The position numbers and the translations under genes were made by a program. From JBBSAT01 sp046351235 (lineage in GTDB: Bacteria > Myxococcota_A > Polyangia > Polyangiales > Sandaracinaceae): a DNA stretch of 64,000 bases. Positions 8,789 through 17,311 of this stretch are shown here, piece after piece. Every line of letters starts with the position of its first letter. Position 1 is the stretch's first letter. The stretch covers positions 1 to 64,000 of the forward strand of contig JAXLYV010000005.1 in NCBI GenBank assembly GCA_046351235.1, written 5' to 3'. The notes below the pieces were generated by a model that made no database searches, had not been told where the DNA came from, and worked only from the letters and a program-made list of their open reading frames with translations.

Positions 8789-8910
8789 GGGCGAGACATG
8801 CCACGCCGATTGTCACCAAATGTATTTTCTCGTGCTCGTTCGTCGCGGTGCGTCAAACGACGTCCGAACGCGGATCGACGGACGAGAGCTCGGTCGCCTG
8901 ACGCCCGCGG

Positions 8911-9555
8911 TCACCGCAGGCGCGGCGGCTGGGCCTGGACCACGCGCTCGTCGGTCACGATCCAGTCGACGCGTTGGTCGCCCTCGCGCTCGGGGATCTC
9001 GGCGAGGTACTGGAAGTCGAACGCCACGCCCACGCGCACCGCCCGCGTGCAGTGGGGCAGAAGCCGATCGTACTGGCCGGCCCCGTAGCCGATCCGCGCG
9101 CCGCGCTCGTCGAGCGCCAGCGCGGGCACCACGACGAGATCCACTTCGCTCGGCGGCACGAGCGGCGCGCTCGCCGGAGGCTCGCGCACCATGTGCCCGC
9201 TCTCCACGGGGTCGACGCCGTCCTCCCAGAGACGCAGCACGAGCTCCCAGTCGTGCACCGGCGCGCCCTCGTGCGGGGGCGTCATCCGTGGCGCGGCGAT
9301 CCGTTTTCCGTCGTCGCGCGCGTGCCGCTCGAGCAGGCCCACGTCGACCTCCATCCGCATCGGGACGAAGAGCGCCACGGTTCCCGCGAGCGACCATTCC
9401 TTCAACGCGACCACGTGGGCCGCGATCTTCGCGCTCCTCGCGGCGCGGTTCTCGGGCCCCAGCGCGCGCCGCACGCGCTTCATGCGCTCGCGCAGCTCGA
9501 TCTTCACACGCCGCGCGATCTCGCGCCGCTCTTCGGGGTCGACCTCGATGGGCAC
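8911..9555 (-). CDS. 5-formyltetrahydrofolate cyclo-ligase
   Basis: A 214-residue soluble enzyme that converts 5-formyl-THF to 5,10-methenyl-THF with ATP. Signature features are KIELRERMKRVRRALGPE (N-terminal Lys/Arg nucleotide-binding region), FVPMRMEVDVGLL, VVVPALALDERGARIGYGAGQYDRLL (the G-x-G-x-G-x-Y-D-R loop) and VGVAFDFQ. Length is normal for the family. It starts 9 bp after the zapA stop, in the same direction, reproducing the widespread zapA-ygfA neighbourhood; here there is no space between them for the 6S RNA that occupies this gap in many proteobacteria. The C-terminus ends in WIVTDERVVQAQ, as is common in the family. Confidence 0.92.
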   Translation of the reverse strand: MPIEVDPEERREIARRVKIELRERMKRVRRALGPENRAARSAKIAAHVVALKEWSLAGTVALFVPMRMEVDVGLLERHARDDGKRIAAPRMTPPHEGAPVHDWELVLRLWEDGVDPVESGHMVREPPASAPLVPPSEVDLVVVPALALDERGARIGYGAGQYDRLLPHCTRAVRVGVAFDFQYLAEIPEREGDQRVDWIVTDERVVQAQPPRLR

Positions 9556-9564
9556 GCCTGTGGC

Positions 9565-9867
9565 TTACGCGCGGCCGCCTTCGCTCGCCAGGCGCTGATC
9601 GATGCGCGCGATCGCGCGGCCCACGGAGTCGCGGACCACGTGCTCGACCTCGCGTCGCCGCTGCTCGGCCTGCACGAGCTCGTCGGCCAAGCCCAACGCC
9701 ACGACGGCGAGCAGCTGGGCGGGCGTGGCGGTGCGCGCCACCTTCGGCCCGAGCGCAGCGATCCGATCGTTGATCAGCTCGCTGAGGCGCCCGAGGTGCG
9801 CCTCGTCGGCATCCGATGCCATCCGGTAGCGGGCTCCGGCGATCTCGAGCGTGACGGTGCGCTTCAT
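9565..9867 (-). CDS. zapA: Cell division protein ZapA
   Basis: A 100-residue cytoplasmic protein that bundles FtsZ and stabilises the Z-ring. The N-terminal beta-strand domain reads VTLEIAGARYRMASDADEAHL, followed by LINDRIAALGP and a long coiled-coil helix (about residues 60-95) with LLAVVALGLADELVQAEQRRRE, all typical of ZapA. The ATG at 9867 was chosen because upstream frame sequence is not ZapA-like; the immediate upstream bases are pyrimidine-rich on the coding strand and offer no Shine-Dalgarno. It is divergent from the large TPR gene across a 198-bp gap and directly precedes the formyl-THF cyclo-ligase gene. Confidence 0.88.
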   Translation of the reverse strand: MKRTVTLEIAGARYRMASDADEAHLGRLSELINDRIAALGPKVARTATPAQLLAVVALGLADELVQAEQRRREVEHVVRDSVGRAIARIDQRLASEGGRA

Positions 9868-10065
9868 GGAGGGGGACCGTACGGGCCGCCCGAAGGAGCG
9901 GTCAAGCCCGGCCACGTTTCGACGCGTGCCGGAACGGAGCGTGGCCGGCACCGAGAGCCGTTGGTGGACAAGTTCAGAGTCGCGCGACCGCCGTGATAGG
10001 CTCGTTCCGCGCAGCGGCGCAGCTTCTGCGCGTCGCGCTTCGCCGACCAGGAAGAGCCCGAGCCG

Positions 10066-13000
10066 ATGAACGTCGCCTGTATCTCCTGCGCCCACAAGTA
10101 CGAGCTCGACGAGCGCCGGCTGCCCGCGACGGGCCTGAAGATGCGCTGCCCGAAGTGCGGAACGACGTTCCTCGTCTTTCCGGATGGCCGCACCGAGGCC
10201 GCGGCGCAGAAGAACACCGTGCTCGGCGGCCAGGCGGCGCCGGCCCCGGTTCCGGTCCCAGTGCCCGCGACCAAGCCCGCGGTGCCGGGGCCCTCGGTGA
10301 AGGACTCGCTCGACCTGCCGCGCCCCGTGCTCGGGAGCAAGCCGCTGGCCGAGGATCTGGACCTGCCGGCGCCGCGCGGCGCCGTGCCCAAGCCTCCGCC
10401 GCCGAAGGTGCCGATCGCGCCGCCCATCGGCGACGATCTCGATCTCCCCGCGCCACGCGGCGCGGTCCCCAAGCCTCCGCCGCCGAAGGTGCCGATCGCG
10501 CCGCCCATCGGCGACGACTTCGATTTGCCGGCGCCGCGCGGTGCCGTTCCGAAGCCTCCGCCGCCGAAGGCGCCGATCACGCCGCCGATTCCGGACGACC
10601 TCGATCTACCCGCGCCTCGGGGCGCGGCGCCGAAGCCGGCGGCGCCGAAAGCGCCGATCGCGCCGCCGATTCCGGACGACCTCGATCTACCCGCGCCTCG
10701 GGGCGCGGCGCCGAAGCCGACGGCGCCGAAAGCGCCGATCGCGCCGCCGATTCCGGACGACCTCGATCTACCCGCGCCTCGGGGCGCAGCGCCGAAGCCG
10801 GGCGCCGCGAAGGCGCCGATCGCGCCGCCGCTCGACCTCGATCTTCCGGCGCCACGCGGCGCGGCGAAGGCGCCGGTCGCGCCGCCGCTCGACCTCGATC
10901 TTCCGGCGCCACGCGGTGCGGCGAAGGCGCCGATCGCGCCGCCCGTCGACGCCGATCTCCCGGCGCCACGCGGAGGCCGCGGCGCGCCGACGCTCGACGA
11001 GCTCGATCTCCCTGCGCCGCGGGGCGGCGCGCCCTCGAGCGGCCTCGAGCTCGATCTTCCTGCGCCGCGAGGCGCGCGCGCGCGCGTCGATAGTGTGAAG
11101 CCGGCGCTCGCCGACGTCTCGCGCACTCCCTTCGACGATCCCGATGGCGGCGATCTGCCGCCGCCGAGCGGCCGCGGGCCCTCGCTCGAGCTCGATCTCC
11201 CGGCGCCGAAGGGCGGCGCCGATCTTCCGGCGCCGAAAGGCCGCGTCCTCGCGGCGGCGCAGAGCGCGTTCGGCGATCTCGACCTCCCGATGCCCAAGCG
11301 CGGTGGCGCCGAGCTGGCGGACCTGCCGGCGCCGCGCGAAGGCGGCGTCGATCTTCCAGCGCCGCGCGCGGGCAGCGTCGATCTTCCGGCGCCGCGCGCG
11401 GGCAGCGTCGATCTTCCGGCGCCGCGCGCGGGGCACGTCGATCTTCCGGCGCCGCTCGCCGGCGGCGTGGATCTTCCCGTGCTGCGCGACGGGAGCGACC
11501 TGCCGCAGGTGCGCGGCATCGCCGATCTCCCCACGCCACGCCGGGGCGGCGCCGATCTGCCCACGCCCGGTGGCGACGGAGGCTTTCCCGATCTCGATCT
11601 CCCGCCGCCGCGCGCGCAAGGCGGTGGCGCGGACAAGGGAGGCCTGGGCGATCTGGATCTGCCGCCGCCGCGCGCGCGCGCCGGGGGCGGTGGCCTCGGC
11701 GACGATCTCGATCTGCCTCCGCCGCGCAAGATCGGCGCGCGCGCCTCGGCGAGCGAGCTCGAGCTGCCGTTGCCCGAGCAGCGCAGCGTTCCACCGCGCG
11801 GCCATGGCGAGATCGACCTGCCGGAGGGCCGGCGCGGCGACGACATGGAGTTCGCCGACATCCCGCAGGAGCGCGGCGCCTCGCTGCGCCCGCCCGCGAG
11901 CGGGGTCGACATCGATCGCACCGCGCCGCCGGCGGCGCCCAAGACGCTCGCCAAGCCCGCACCGATCGCCAAGCCGCGATCGCGTCGCGGGGTCCTCGTC
12001 GCCGTGATCTTGCTCGTGCTGATCGCCGGCGCAGGCGGCGCGCTCGCGGCCACGCCCTACGGTCTGTTCGGCGTCTATTTCCTCGAGCAGTACACGCCGG
12101 CCGCCGGGGATCCGGCCGCGGTCCGCGCGGCGATCACGCAGGCCGACGAGCGCTTCCTGCACGACACGCCCTCTTCGTATCGCGAGGCGCTGCGCACGCT
12201 CGCGACGGCGCGGCACGATGCGTACGTGAACCGCGAGCTCCTCTCGCGCAGCCTCTTCGTCGAGTCGATGGCGCGCGTGCGCTTCGGCAACGAGCCCGCC
12301 CGAGCGGCCGGCATCCGCGCGCGCATGCGCCAGCGCGACGAGCAGGATCCCGTGTTCGCGCTCGGCATCGCCGCCGACGAGTACGCGAACGGGCGCACCT
12401 CGGGCGTCGCGCCGTATCTCGCCCGCGCACGCACGCACGCGCCGACCGATCCCTTCGTCGATCTGCTCGACGGTGAGGTCGCGCTCGCCGAGCAGCGCTC
12501 GGCCGACGCCGCCCAGGCATTCCAGGCGGCGATCGAGCACGGGGGCGGCGCGGCGGCCCACTGGGGCCTCGCGCGCGCGCTGCACACCGGCGACGACGTC
12601 GCTCCCTACGACGCTGCGATCGCCGCGACGCTCGAGGCGGCTCCCGATCACGTGGAGGCGCTCTTCGCGCGGGCCGAGCGCCTGCACGCGACGGGTGACG
12701 ACACCCAGGCCATCACGCTCGCGAGCCAGGTGGTGGGGCGCGAGCCGCTGGGCGAGCAGACGCTCGTCTCGCACGCGCACCTGCGCGCCGAGGCGTGGTC
12801 GCTGCTCGGCGCGATCTACGAGATCCGCGGTCGCACCGGCCAGGCGCTCGAGGCCTACGAGCAGGCGGCCGATGCCGACAGCAACGACTTCTCCGCCGTG
12901 CTCGGCGAGGGCCGCATGCTCCTCATCGATCGGCCCTCGGACGCGCTCGGTCGCTTCGAGGCGGTGATCGGTGCGGGCGCGGCGGCCTCGTCGGTCACGC

Positions 13001-14433
13001 TGCCGAGCGGTCGCACGCCGGTGTTCGAGGCGCGCCTCGGCGCCGCGCGCGCGATGATGCAGATCGATCGCGTGCAAGAGGCGCACACGACGTTGACCGA
13101 TCTCGCGGCGGAGAGCCCGGACGACGCCGAGGTGCAGCTCTGGCTCGGCCACGTCGAGGAGCAGCTCGAGCACGACGACGTCGCGCTCGCGCACTACCAG
13201 GAGAGCGTGCGGCTCGCGCCTCACGTCTTCGACGGCTACCTCGCGCTCGCGCGTCTGCACGACGCGGCCGGCCGTCCTTCGGACGCCGTCGCCGTGCTCG
13301 AGTCGGCGCGGAGCGCGGTGCCCGAGAGCGCGCAGGTCCACGAAGAGCTGGGCACGTACGCGCTCTCGCAGAACCGTCTGCCCGAGGCAGAGCGCGAGTT
13401 CCGTGCGGCGCTCGCGCTCGACGACACGTTGCCGGGCGCGCGCTTCGGCCTCGCCGTGGTGCTCCGTCGCGCGGGCCGGCTCGACGAGGCCTCGCAAGCC
13501 TTCGAGCAGCTCGCGGCCGTCGATCCCACCCATCCCGGGCTCGCGCTCGAGCGCGGCCTGCTCTTCGAGGCGCGCCACGAGGAGGCCCGCGCGGTGGAGT
13601 TCTATCGCGCCGCGCTCGAGGAGCATCCGAACGACTCGAGCCTGCTCTTGCGCCTGGGCGGCGCGCAGGTCGCGGTCGGCGACTACGACGCCGCCGAGCA
13701 GACGCTCACGCCGGTCCTGCAGGAGGTGCCACCGCACGCGGAGGCCGAGTACTTCGCCGGCCGCATCTCCTACGCGCGCGAGCTCTATCCCGACGCCGCG
13801 CAGCACTTCGCGCGGGCCATCTCGCTCGATGCCACGCGCGGCGAGTTCTACATGTGGGCCGGCCGCGCGGCGCTCGCGAACAACGACCTGGGCCTGGCGA
13901 TCTCGCGCTCGAACGAGGCGCTCGATCGCGACTCGACGCTGGCCGACGCGTACTTCGTCCGCGGCGACGCGCGGCGCCGCTCGGGCGCGGTGCAGGATGC
14001 GCTCGTGGATCTGCAGCGCGCCGAGCAGCTCTCGCCCACGAACTGGGCGGCGATCGCCGCGGAGGCCGACTGCTACGACCAGCTGCGCCAGCTCTCGCAG
14101 GCGATCGACGCGTACGGGCGCGCGGCCAACGGCATGCTGACCAACGGCGAGTGGTGGTACGAGCTCGGCCGCCTGCAGCTCGACGCGAGCCACACCGCCG
14201 ATGCGGCGCACTCGCTCGCGCGCGCGGTGGCGATCGGCGACGTGGCGACGCCGCGCCCCGCCTGGCTCGCGGACGCCAACCGAATCCTCGGCGACGCGCA
14301 GCGCCTGACCGGCAGTCGTGCCGAGGCGATCCAGCACTACCAGCGCTATCTCGAGATCGATCCCGGCGGCATCGACGCGGCGGACGTGCGGCGGCTCTTG
14401 CTCGACATGGGCGCCGCGCCGACGGGCGGCTGA
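10066..14433 (+). CDS. MJ0042 zinc-finger / DLPAP-repeat / TPR membrane protein
   Basis: A 1455-residue protein with four regions. Residues 5-31 form an MJ0042-type zinc finger (Cys5, Cys8, Cys28, Cys31). Residues about 80-620 are low-complexity, with 18 copies of DLPAP, the first six in 27-residue units. Residues about 641-662 are one transmembrane helix after a RSRR basic flank. The remaining ~790 residues are a long run of tetratricopeptide-like repeats with alternating Ala/Leu/Tyr patterns. The topology is probably finger and repeat region in the cytoplasm and TPR array in the periplasm. Similar zinc-finger/Pro-rich/TM architectures occur in myxobacterial gliding-motility and polarity proteins, but motility function is only a guess. 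AGGAAG at 10049-10054 lies 11 bp before the ATG. No gene follows it in operon. Confidence 0.85.
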   Translation: MNVACISCAHKYELDERRLPATGLKMRCPKCGTTFLVFPDGRTEAAAQKNTVLGGQAAPAPVPVPVPATKPAVPGPSVKDSLDLPRPVLGSKPLAEDLDLPAPRGAVPKPPPPKVPIAPPIGDDLDLPAPRGAVPKPPPPKVPIAPPIGDDFDLPAPRGAVPKPPPPKAPITPPIPDDLDLPAPRGAAPKPAAPKAPIAPPIPDDLDLPAPRGAAPKPTAPKAPIAPPIPDDLDLPAPRGAAPKPGAAKAPIAPPLDLDLPAPRGAAKAPVAPPLDLDLPAPRGAAKAPIAPPVDADLPAPRGGRGAPTLDELDLPAPRGGAPSSGLELDLPAPRGARARVDSVKPALADVSRTPFDDPDGGDLPPPSGRGPSLELDLPAPKGGADLPAPKGRVLAAAQSAFGDLDLPMPKRGGAELADLPAPREGGVDLPAPRAGSVDLPAPRAGSVDLPAPRAGHVDLPAPLAGGVDLPVLRDGSDLPQVRGIADLPTPRRGGADLPTPGGDGGFPDLDLPPPRAQGGGADKGGLGDLDLPPPRARAGGGGLGDDLDLPPPRKIGARASASELELPLPEQRSVPPRGHGEIDLPEGRRGDDMEFADIPQERGASLRPPASGVDIDRTAPPAAPKTLAKPAPIAKPRSRRGVLVAVILLVLIAGAGGALAATPYGLFGVYFLEQYTPAAGDPAAVRAAITQADERFLHDTPSSYREALRTLATARHDAYVNRELLSRSLFVESMARVRFGNEPARAAGIRARMRQRDEQDPVFALGIAADEYANGRTSGVAPYLARARTHAPTDPFVDLLDGEVALAEQRSADAAQAFQAAIEHGGGAAAHWGLARALHTGDDVAPYDAAIAATLEAAPDHVEALFARAERLHATGDDTQAITLASQVVGREPLGEQTLVSHAHLRAEAWSLLGAIYEIRGRTGQALEAYEQAADADSNDFSAVLGEGRMLLIDRPSDALGRFEAVIGAGAAASSVTLPSGRTPVFEARLGAARAMMQIDRVQEAHTTLTDLAAESPDDAEVQLWLGHVEEQLEHDDVALAHYQESVRLAPHVFDGYLALARLHDAAGRPSDAVAVLESARSAVPESAQVHEELGTYALSQNRLPEAEREFRAALALDDTLPGARFGLAVVLRRAGRLDEASQAFEQLAAVDPTHPGLALERGLLFEARHEEARAVEFYRAALEEHPNDSSLLLRLGGAQVAVGDYDAAEQTLTPVLQEVPPHAEAEYFAGRISYARELYPDAAQHFARAISLDATRGEFYMWAGRAALANNDLGLAISRSNEALDRDSTLADAYFVRGDARRRSGAVQDALVDLQRAEQLSPTNWAAIAAEADCYDQLRQLSQAIDAYGRAANGMLTNGEWWYELGRLQLDASHTADAAHSLARAVAIGDVATPRPAWLADANRILGDAQRLTGSRAEAIQHYQRYLEIDPGGIDAADVRRLLLDMGAAPTGG
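10351..10836 (+). repeat. Six tandem 81-bp units encoding DLDLPAPRGA...APP
   Basis: Units begin at 10351, 10432, 10513, 10594, 10675 and 10756, each 81 bp (27 residues). The last three are nearly identical at the nucleotide level, indicating recent duplication. Shortened derivatives of the unit continue downstream to about 11500, always keeping DLPAP. Confidence 0.85.
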
Positions 14434-14501
14434 CGCACGGGGCGCGCCGGCGCGAGCGAGACGCGAGACCGCGCCCCACGATTCGGGCGTCGCGCCCTTC
14501 G

Positions 14502-15422
14502 TCAGCTTCCGTCGGCCGTCTTCGCCGGGCGCGGCGCCTGGCGGGTCACGATCGCGATGCCGACGAGCACCAGCACGCCGGCGATCGCGAGCCGCGCGTG
14601 GAGCGTCTCGCCGAGGTAGCGCCAGGCGAGCAGCGCCGCGATCGTCGGCTGCAGGAACACCCAGATCGCGACCGTCGACGAGGATGCGTAGCGGAGCGCC
14701 CACGCGTTCGCGAGGTAGGCGAAGATCGTCGGGACCGCGATCGCGTACGCGACCCAGCCCCACGTCGCGTCGGGCACCGCCGCGGCGGCGCCGAGCAGCT
14801 GCGGCACACCCAGCGGCAGCGAGTAGAGCGCGCCGCAGAAGAACGCCCACGCGACCACGGGGAGCCCGCCGTACTTCGCGGTGTAATCGCGCACGAGCAC
14901 GAGGTAGAGCGAGTAGGCGACCGAGTTCGCGGTGACGAGCAGATCGCCGACGAGGTGCGCGCCGCCGAGATCGAGCGCGTCCAGGCCCACGAGCACGACG
15001 ATGCCCGCGAACGCGATCGCGATGCCGCCGATCACGCGCGCGCGCGGTGGCTCGCGCCCGAGCACGATCGACGCGATCGCGGTGAAGACCGGGATCGTCG
15101 CGACGAGCACGGTCGCGTTGGTCGCCGTCGTGCGGGCCAGCCCGCTCAGGAAGAGCGCCTGGTTGCCCCAGATCCCGAGCGCCGCGCAGCCGGCGATCGC
15201 GAGCCGGTCGCGCCACGGCATCGCGGAAGGCAGGAACGTGCGCGGCGAGAGCGCGGCGAAGACGAGCGCCGCGCCCACGAGGCGGAGCATCGCGAAGGCC
15301 ATCGGCGGCACGTCGCGGAGCACGACGCGGCCCACCACGGAGAGCGTGGCGAACGCGAGCTGGACCATGACGAGCATCGCGTGGACGCGCGGCGCGACCT
15401 TGGTGGCGGCCGGCGTGCTCAT
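14502..15422 (-). CDS. EamA/DMT-family permease
   Basis: A 306-residue inner-membrane protein with ten predicted helices in two EamA repeats: LAFATLSVVGRVVLR at the start, ARTTATNATVLVATIPVFTAI at the end of the first repeat and SSSTVAIWVFLQPTIAALLAW in the second. A short basic C-terminal tail (RQAPRPAKTADGS) follows. Substrate is unknown. Its ATG overlaps the rsmG stop in an ATGA, and rsmG overlaps the N-formylglutamate amidohydrolase gene the same way, so the three are one operon with translational coupling. There is no obvious functional link between the three products. The sequence is distinct from the EamA protein at 4692-5609. Confidence 0.88.
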   Translation of the reverse strand: MSTPAATKVAPRVHAMLVMVQLAFATLSVVGRVVLRDVPPMAFAMLRLVGAALVFAALSPRTFLPSAMPWRDRLAIAGCAALGIWGNQALFLSGLARTTATNATVLVATIPVFTAIASIVLGREPPRARVIGGIAIAFAGIVVLVGLDALDLGGAHLVGDLLVTANSVAYSLYLVLVRDYTAKYGGLPVVAWAFFCGALYSLPLGVPQLLGAAAAVPDATWGWVAYAIAVPTIFAYLANAWALRYASSSTVAIWVFLQPTIAALLAWRYLGETLHARLAIAGVLVLVGIAIVTRQAPRPAKTADGS

Positions 15423-16036
15423 GCGCTCCGGTCGAAGCGGAGGAGCACCCGCGGGGCCCCCGAGCCGGGCCATTCGTAATCGCGGCGCGCAGCGGGCGCG
15501 GCGCCGGCGGGGAGCTCCTGCGGCGTGGTGAGCACGAGCACGCTCGGCGCGAGCGCGAGCCCCGCGGCGAGCCAATCCGTGGGCGCGAACGTGGCGCGCG
15601 CGCTCGTCACGTCGGCGGCGACGGGCGCGGTGGGCGAGGCCAGCTCGACGCGTCCGGCGAGGGCCGTCACGCGGGGCGCGAGGCGCAGCGTGCCGATCGC
15701 GGTGCGCAGGAAGGCGACGCGCTTCTGGAGTGGCTCGAGCATCGTCACGGGCACGTCGGGGCGCACGATCGCGAGCGGCAGCGCCGGCCCTCCGGCGCCG
15801 CTGCCCACGTCGAGCAAGCGCGCGCCGGGCGCGACGAACGCCGGGTCGGCCAGGACGAGCGCGTCGGCGATCATCACGTCGGCGAGCGCACGCGCATCGC
15901 GCGCGCCCGTCAGATCGAGCTTCGCGTTCCAGGTCTCCACGAGGCCGACGAACGTCGAGAGCGCCGGCAGGTGCTCGCTCGCCTCGGGGCACAGCGCGCG
16001 CACGACGCGCTCGATCGCCCGCTCGCGCTCGCTCAC
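15419..16036 (-). CDS. rsmG: 16S rRNA (guanine(527)-N7)-methyltransferase
   Basis: A 205-residue AdoMet-dependent methyltransferase of the RsmG (GidB) family. WNAKLDLTGARD and the following helix match the N-terminal cap of RsmG; LLDVGSGAGGPALPLAI is the AdoMet-binding motif I; VTMLEPLQKRVAFLRTA is the family motif around the acidic residue that binds AdoMet ribose; ITALAGR-like and TSARATF sequences follow. The usual LLPKG-like segment near the C-terminus is poorly kept. It is unusual in lying away from the gidA/mnmG-parA cluster where rsmG is normally found, so a paralogue with a different rRNA target is possible. It overlaps both neighbours by 4 bp. Confidence 0.8.
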   Translation of the reverse strand: MSERERAIERVVRALCPEASEHLPALSTFVGLVETWNAKLDLTGARDARALADVMIADALVLADPAFVAPGARLLDVGSGAGGPALPLAIVRPDVPVTMLEPLQKRVAFLRTAIGTLRLAPRVTALAGRVELASPTAPVAADVTSARATFAPTDWLAAGLALAPSVLVLTTPQELPAGAAPAARRDYEWPGSGAPRVLLRFDRSA

Positions 16037-16752
16037 GGCAGCGCCCTCGCGAGCACGTCGATCACGCGCGCGCGGAACGAGGCCTGCACCGCCAGGTCCT
16101 GTCGCACCTCGATCTCCACGGCGCGCAGGCCCCGCGGCGCGGCGTGGGTGGCCGCCGAGTGGATGAGCCCTGCCTTGCCCGAGTAGGGCTCGTTGGGCGC
16201 CACGTGGAAGCCGGCGGCCGCGAAGGCGCCGACGAGGTGCGCGCCGAGCTCGTCCTCGCGATCGAAGAGGATGCCGACCTCGAGCCAGCGCCGTTGGCCC
16301 TCGTAGAGATCGGTGAACGAGTGCACCGACAGGAGCGTGTGCGCGTGCGTCGCCGCGACCTCGCGATCGATCGCCGCGTGGAAGGGCCGGTAGTATCGGA
16401 TCAAGCGCTGCTCGCGCTCGTCACCGTGGACGGCGGCGTTGAGGTGCACCGGCTGGCCCTCGGCGACGTCGCGGAAGAGGGAGGCCTCGTGCTCGCCGCG
16501 GTTGGGATCGACGAGCAAGCGCGAGAAGCGCGAGAGCACGCCGACCGACCGCGTGTGCGCCGCGAGCTCGCGCGTGAGCTCGGCCGCGCCGAGGTCGTAG
16601 GCCCAGTGCGTCCCCACGAGACGACGATCCTCCTCCGGCCAGCGCCAGGGCTCGGGCATGCGCTCGGAGGCGTGCTCGCACGTGAGGAGCAGCGAGGAGC
16701 GCTCACCGCCGCGCACGATCTCGAACGCCTCCGCGATCTCGGTCTCGATCAC
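16033..16752 (-). CDS. N-formylglutamate amidohydrolase family protein
   Basis: A 239-residue hydrolase family member. LLLTCEHASERMPEPW contains the zinc-ligand CEHAS motif; VLSRFSRLLVDPNR and HTLLSVHSFTDLYEG carry further conserved His/Asp/Ser residues; LRAVEIEVRQDL is a late conserved segment. Family members hydrolyse N-formylglutamate in histidine degradation or related N-formyl/acyl amino acids; no other hut genes are present, so the physiological substrate is open. It is the first gene of an operon with rsmG and an EamA permease. The start could be GTG 16752 (chosen, just before IETEIAEAF) or 16794, which adds 14 Arg/Ser-rich residues that look unlike the family. Confidence 0.8.
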   Translation of the reverse strand: MIETEIAEAFEIVRGGERSSLLLTCEHASERMPEPWRWPEEDRRLVGTHWAYDLGAAELTRELAAHTRSVGVLSRFSRLLVDPNRGEHEASLFRDVAEGQPVHLNAAVHGDEREQRLIRYYRPFHAAIDREVAATHAHTLLSVHSFTDLYEGQRRWLEVGILFDREDELGAHLVGAFAAAGFHVAPNEPYSGKAGLIHSAATHAAPRGLRAVEIEVRQDLAVQASFRARVIDVLARALP

Positions 16753-16807
16753 GGCGCGCGAAGGTAGCGCACGCGAGGCGCGCGCGCTGCCCACGCCGGC
16801 CGTTCGT

Positions 16808-16828
16808 GGGGTGATTTTGCATCATCCC
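16808..16828. promoter_or_regulatory. Inverted repeat in a divergent intergenic region
   Basis: GGGGTGAT-TTTGC-ATCATCCC is an imperfect inverted repeat (7 of 8 arm positions match) placed in a locally AT-rich stretch between the amidohydrolase operon and a lipoprotein gene. It could be an operator for either side. No regulator gene is adjacent, and it may also be chance. Confidence 0.35.
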
Positions 16829-16929
16829 TAGGGCCGATGCGCTCGTCGCGCTGGGCGCGTAGCGTCGAAACGCTCGATGGAGCGGGCTCGCCCCGACTCG
16901 AGCGAGGTTCAGACAAGGAGTTGGCGGCG

Positions 16930-17280
16930 ATGCGGAAGGCGATCGAGCGAGGGACGGTGTGGATGGTAGGGCTGCTCGTGGTGGGCGGGCTCGGCACGGG
17001 GTGCAGCAGCAACTGCGGGCCCGGCGGTGGCAACGACGAGCGCGGGGCGCTGGGCCAGTCCTGCAGCACGAGCAGCGCGTGCGGTGGTGGCCTGACGTGC
17101 GACACGACGGATCCCCTCAACGGGCTCTGCACGACGACGTGCAACAGCAGCGAGGAGTGCATCGACCGCTACGGCTTCGGCTCGTTCTGCATCGGGGCCC
17201 ATCGCTGTGTGCGCGAGTGCGTCTCCGACGACGACTGTCTGCCGGGAACGCAGTGCGGCCCCAACCGCTGGTGCGAGTAG
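16930..17280 (+). CDS. Cysteine-rich lipoprotein
   Basis: A 116-residue secreted lipoprotein. MRKAIERGTVWMVGLLVVG is a signal peptide with lipobox LGTGC, giving a mature N-terminal Cys. The mature part is rich in cysteines arranged as CSTSSACGGGLTC, CTTTCNSSEEC and ECVSDDDCLPGTQCGPNRWC, resembling the C-x-D-x-C-x(5)-C modules common in myxobacterial surface proteins. Disulfide-rich extracellular folding is expected. AAGGAG at 16915-16920 is 9 bp from the ATG at 16930, which decides the start; an upstream in-frame ATG at 16837 would put the signal peptide internally. Function is unknown. It stands alone, convergent with murB. Confidence 0.8.
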   Translation: MRKAIERGTVWMVGLLVVGGLGTGCSSNCGPGGGNDERGALGQSCSTSSACGGGLTCDTTDPLNGLCTTTCNSSEECIDRYGFGSFCIGAHRCVRECVSDDDCLPGTQCGPNRWCE

Positions 17281-17311
17281 ACGGTCGCCGCCGGCCGGCC
17301 GTCGGAAACTC

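Noticed and set aside
9556..9564. 6S RNA (ssrS) between zapA and the formyl-THF cyclo-ligase
   Set aside because: The classical neighbourhood is present, but only 9 bp separate the two genes, so no RNA gene can fit.
10768..15216. Very long antisense reading frame opposite the TPR gene
   Set aside because: It is Arg/Ala-rich frame shadow typical of GC-rich DNA; the plus-strand protein has clear zinc-finger, TM and TPR structure.
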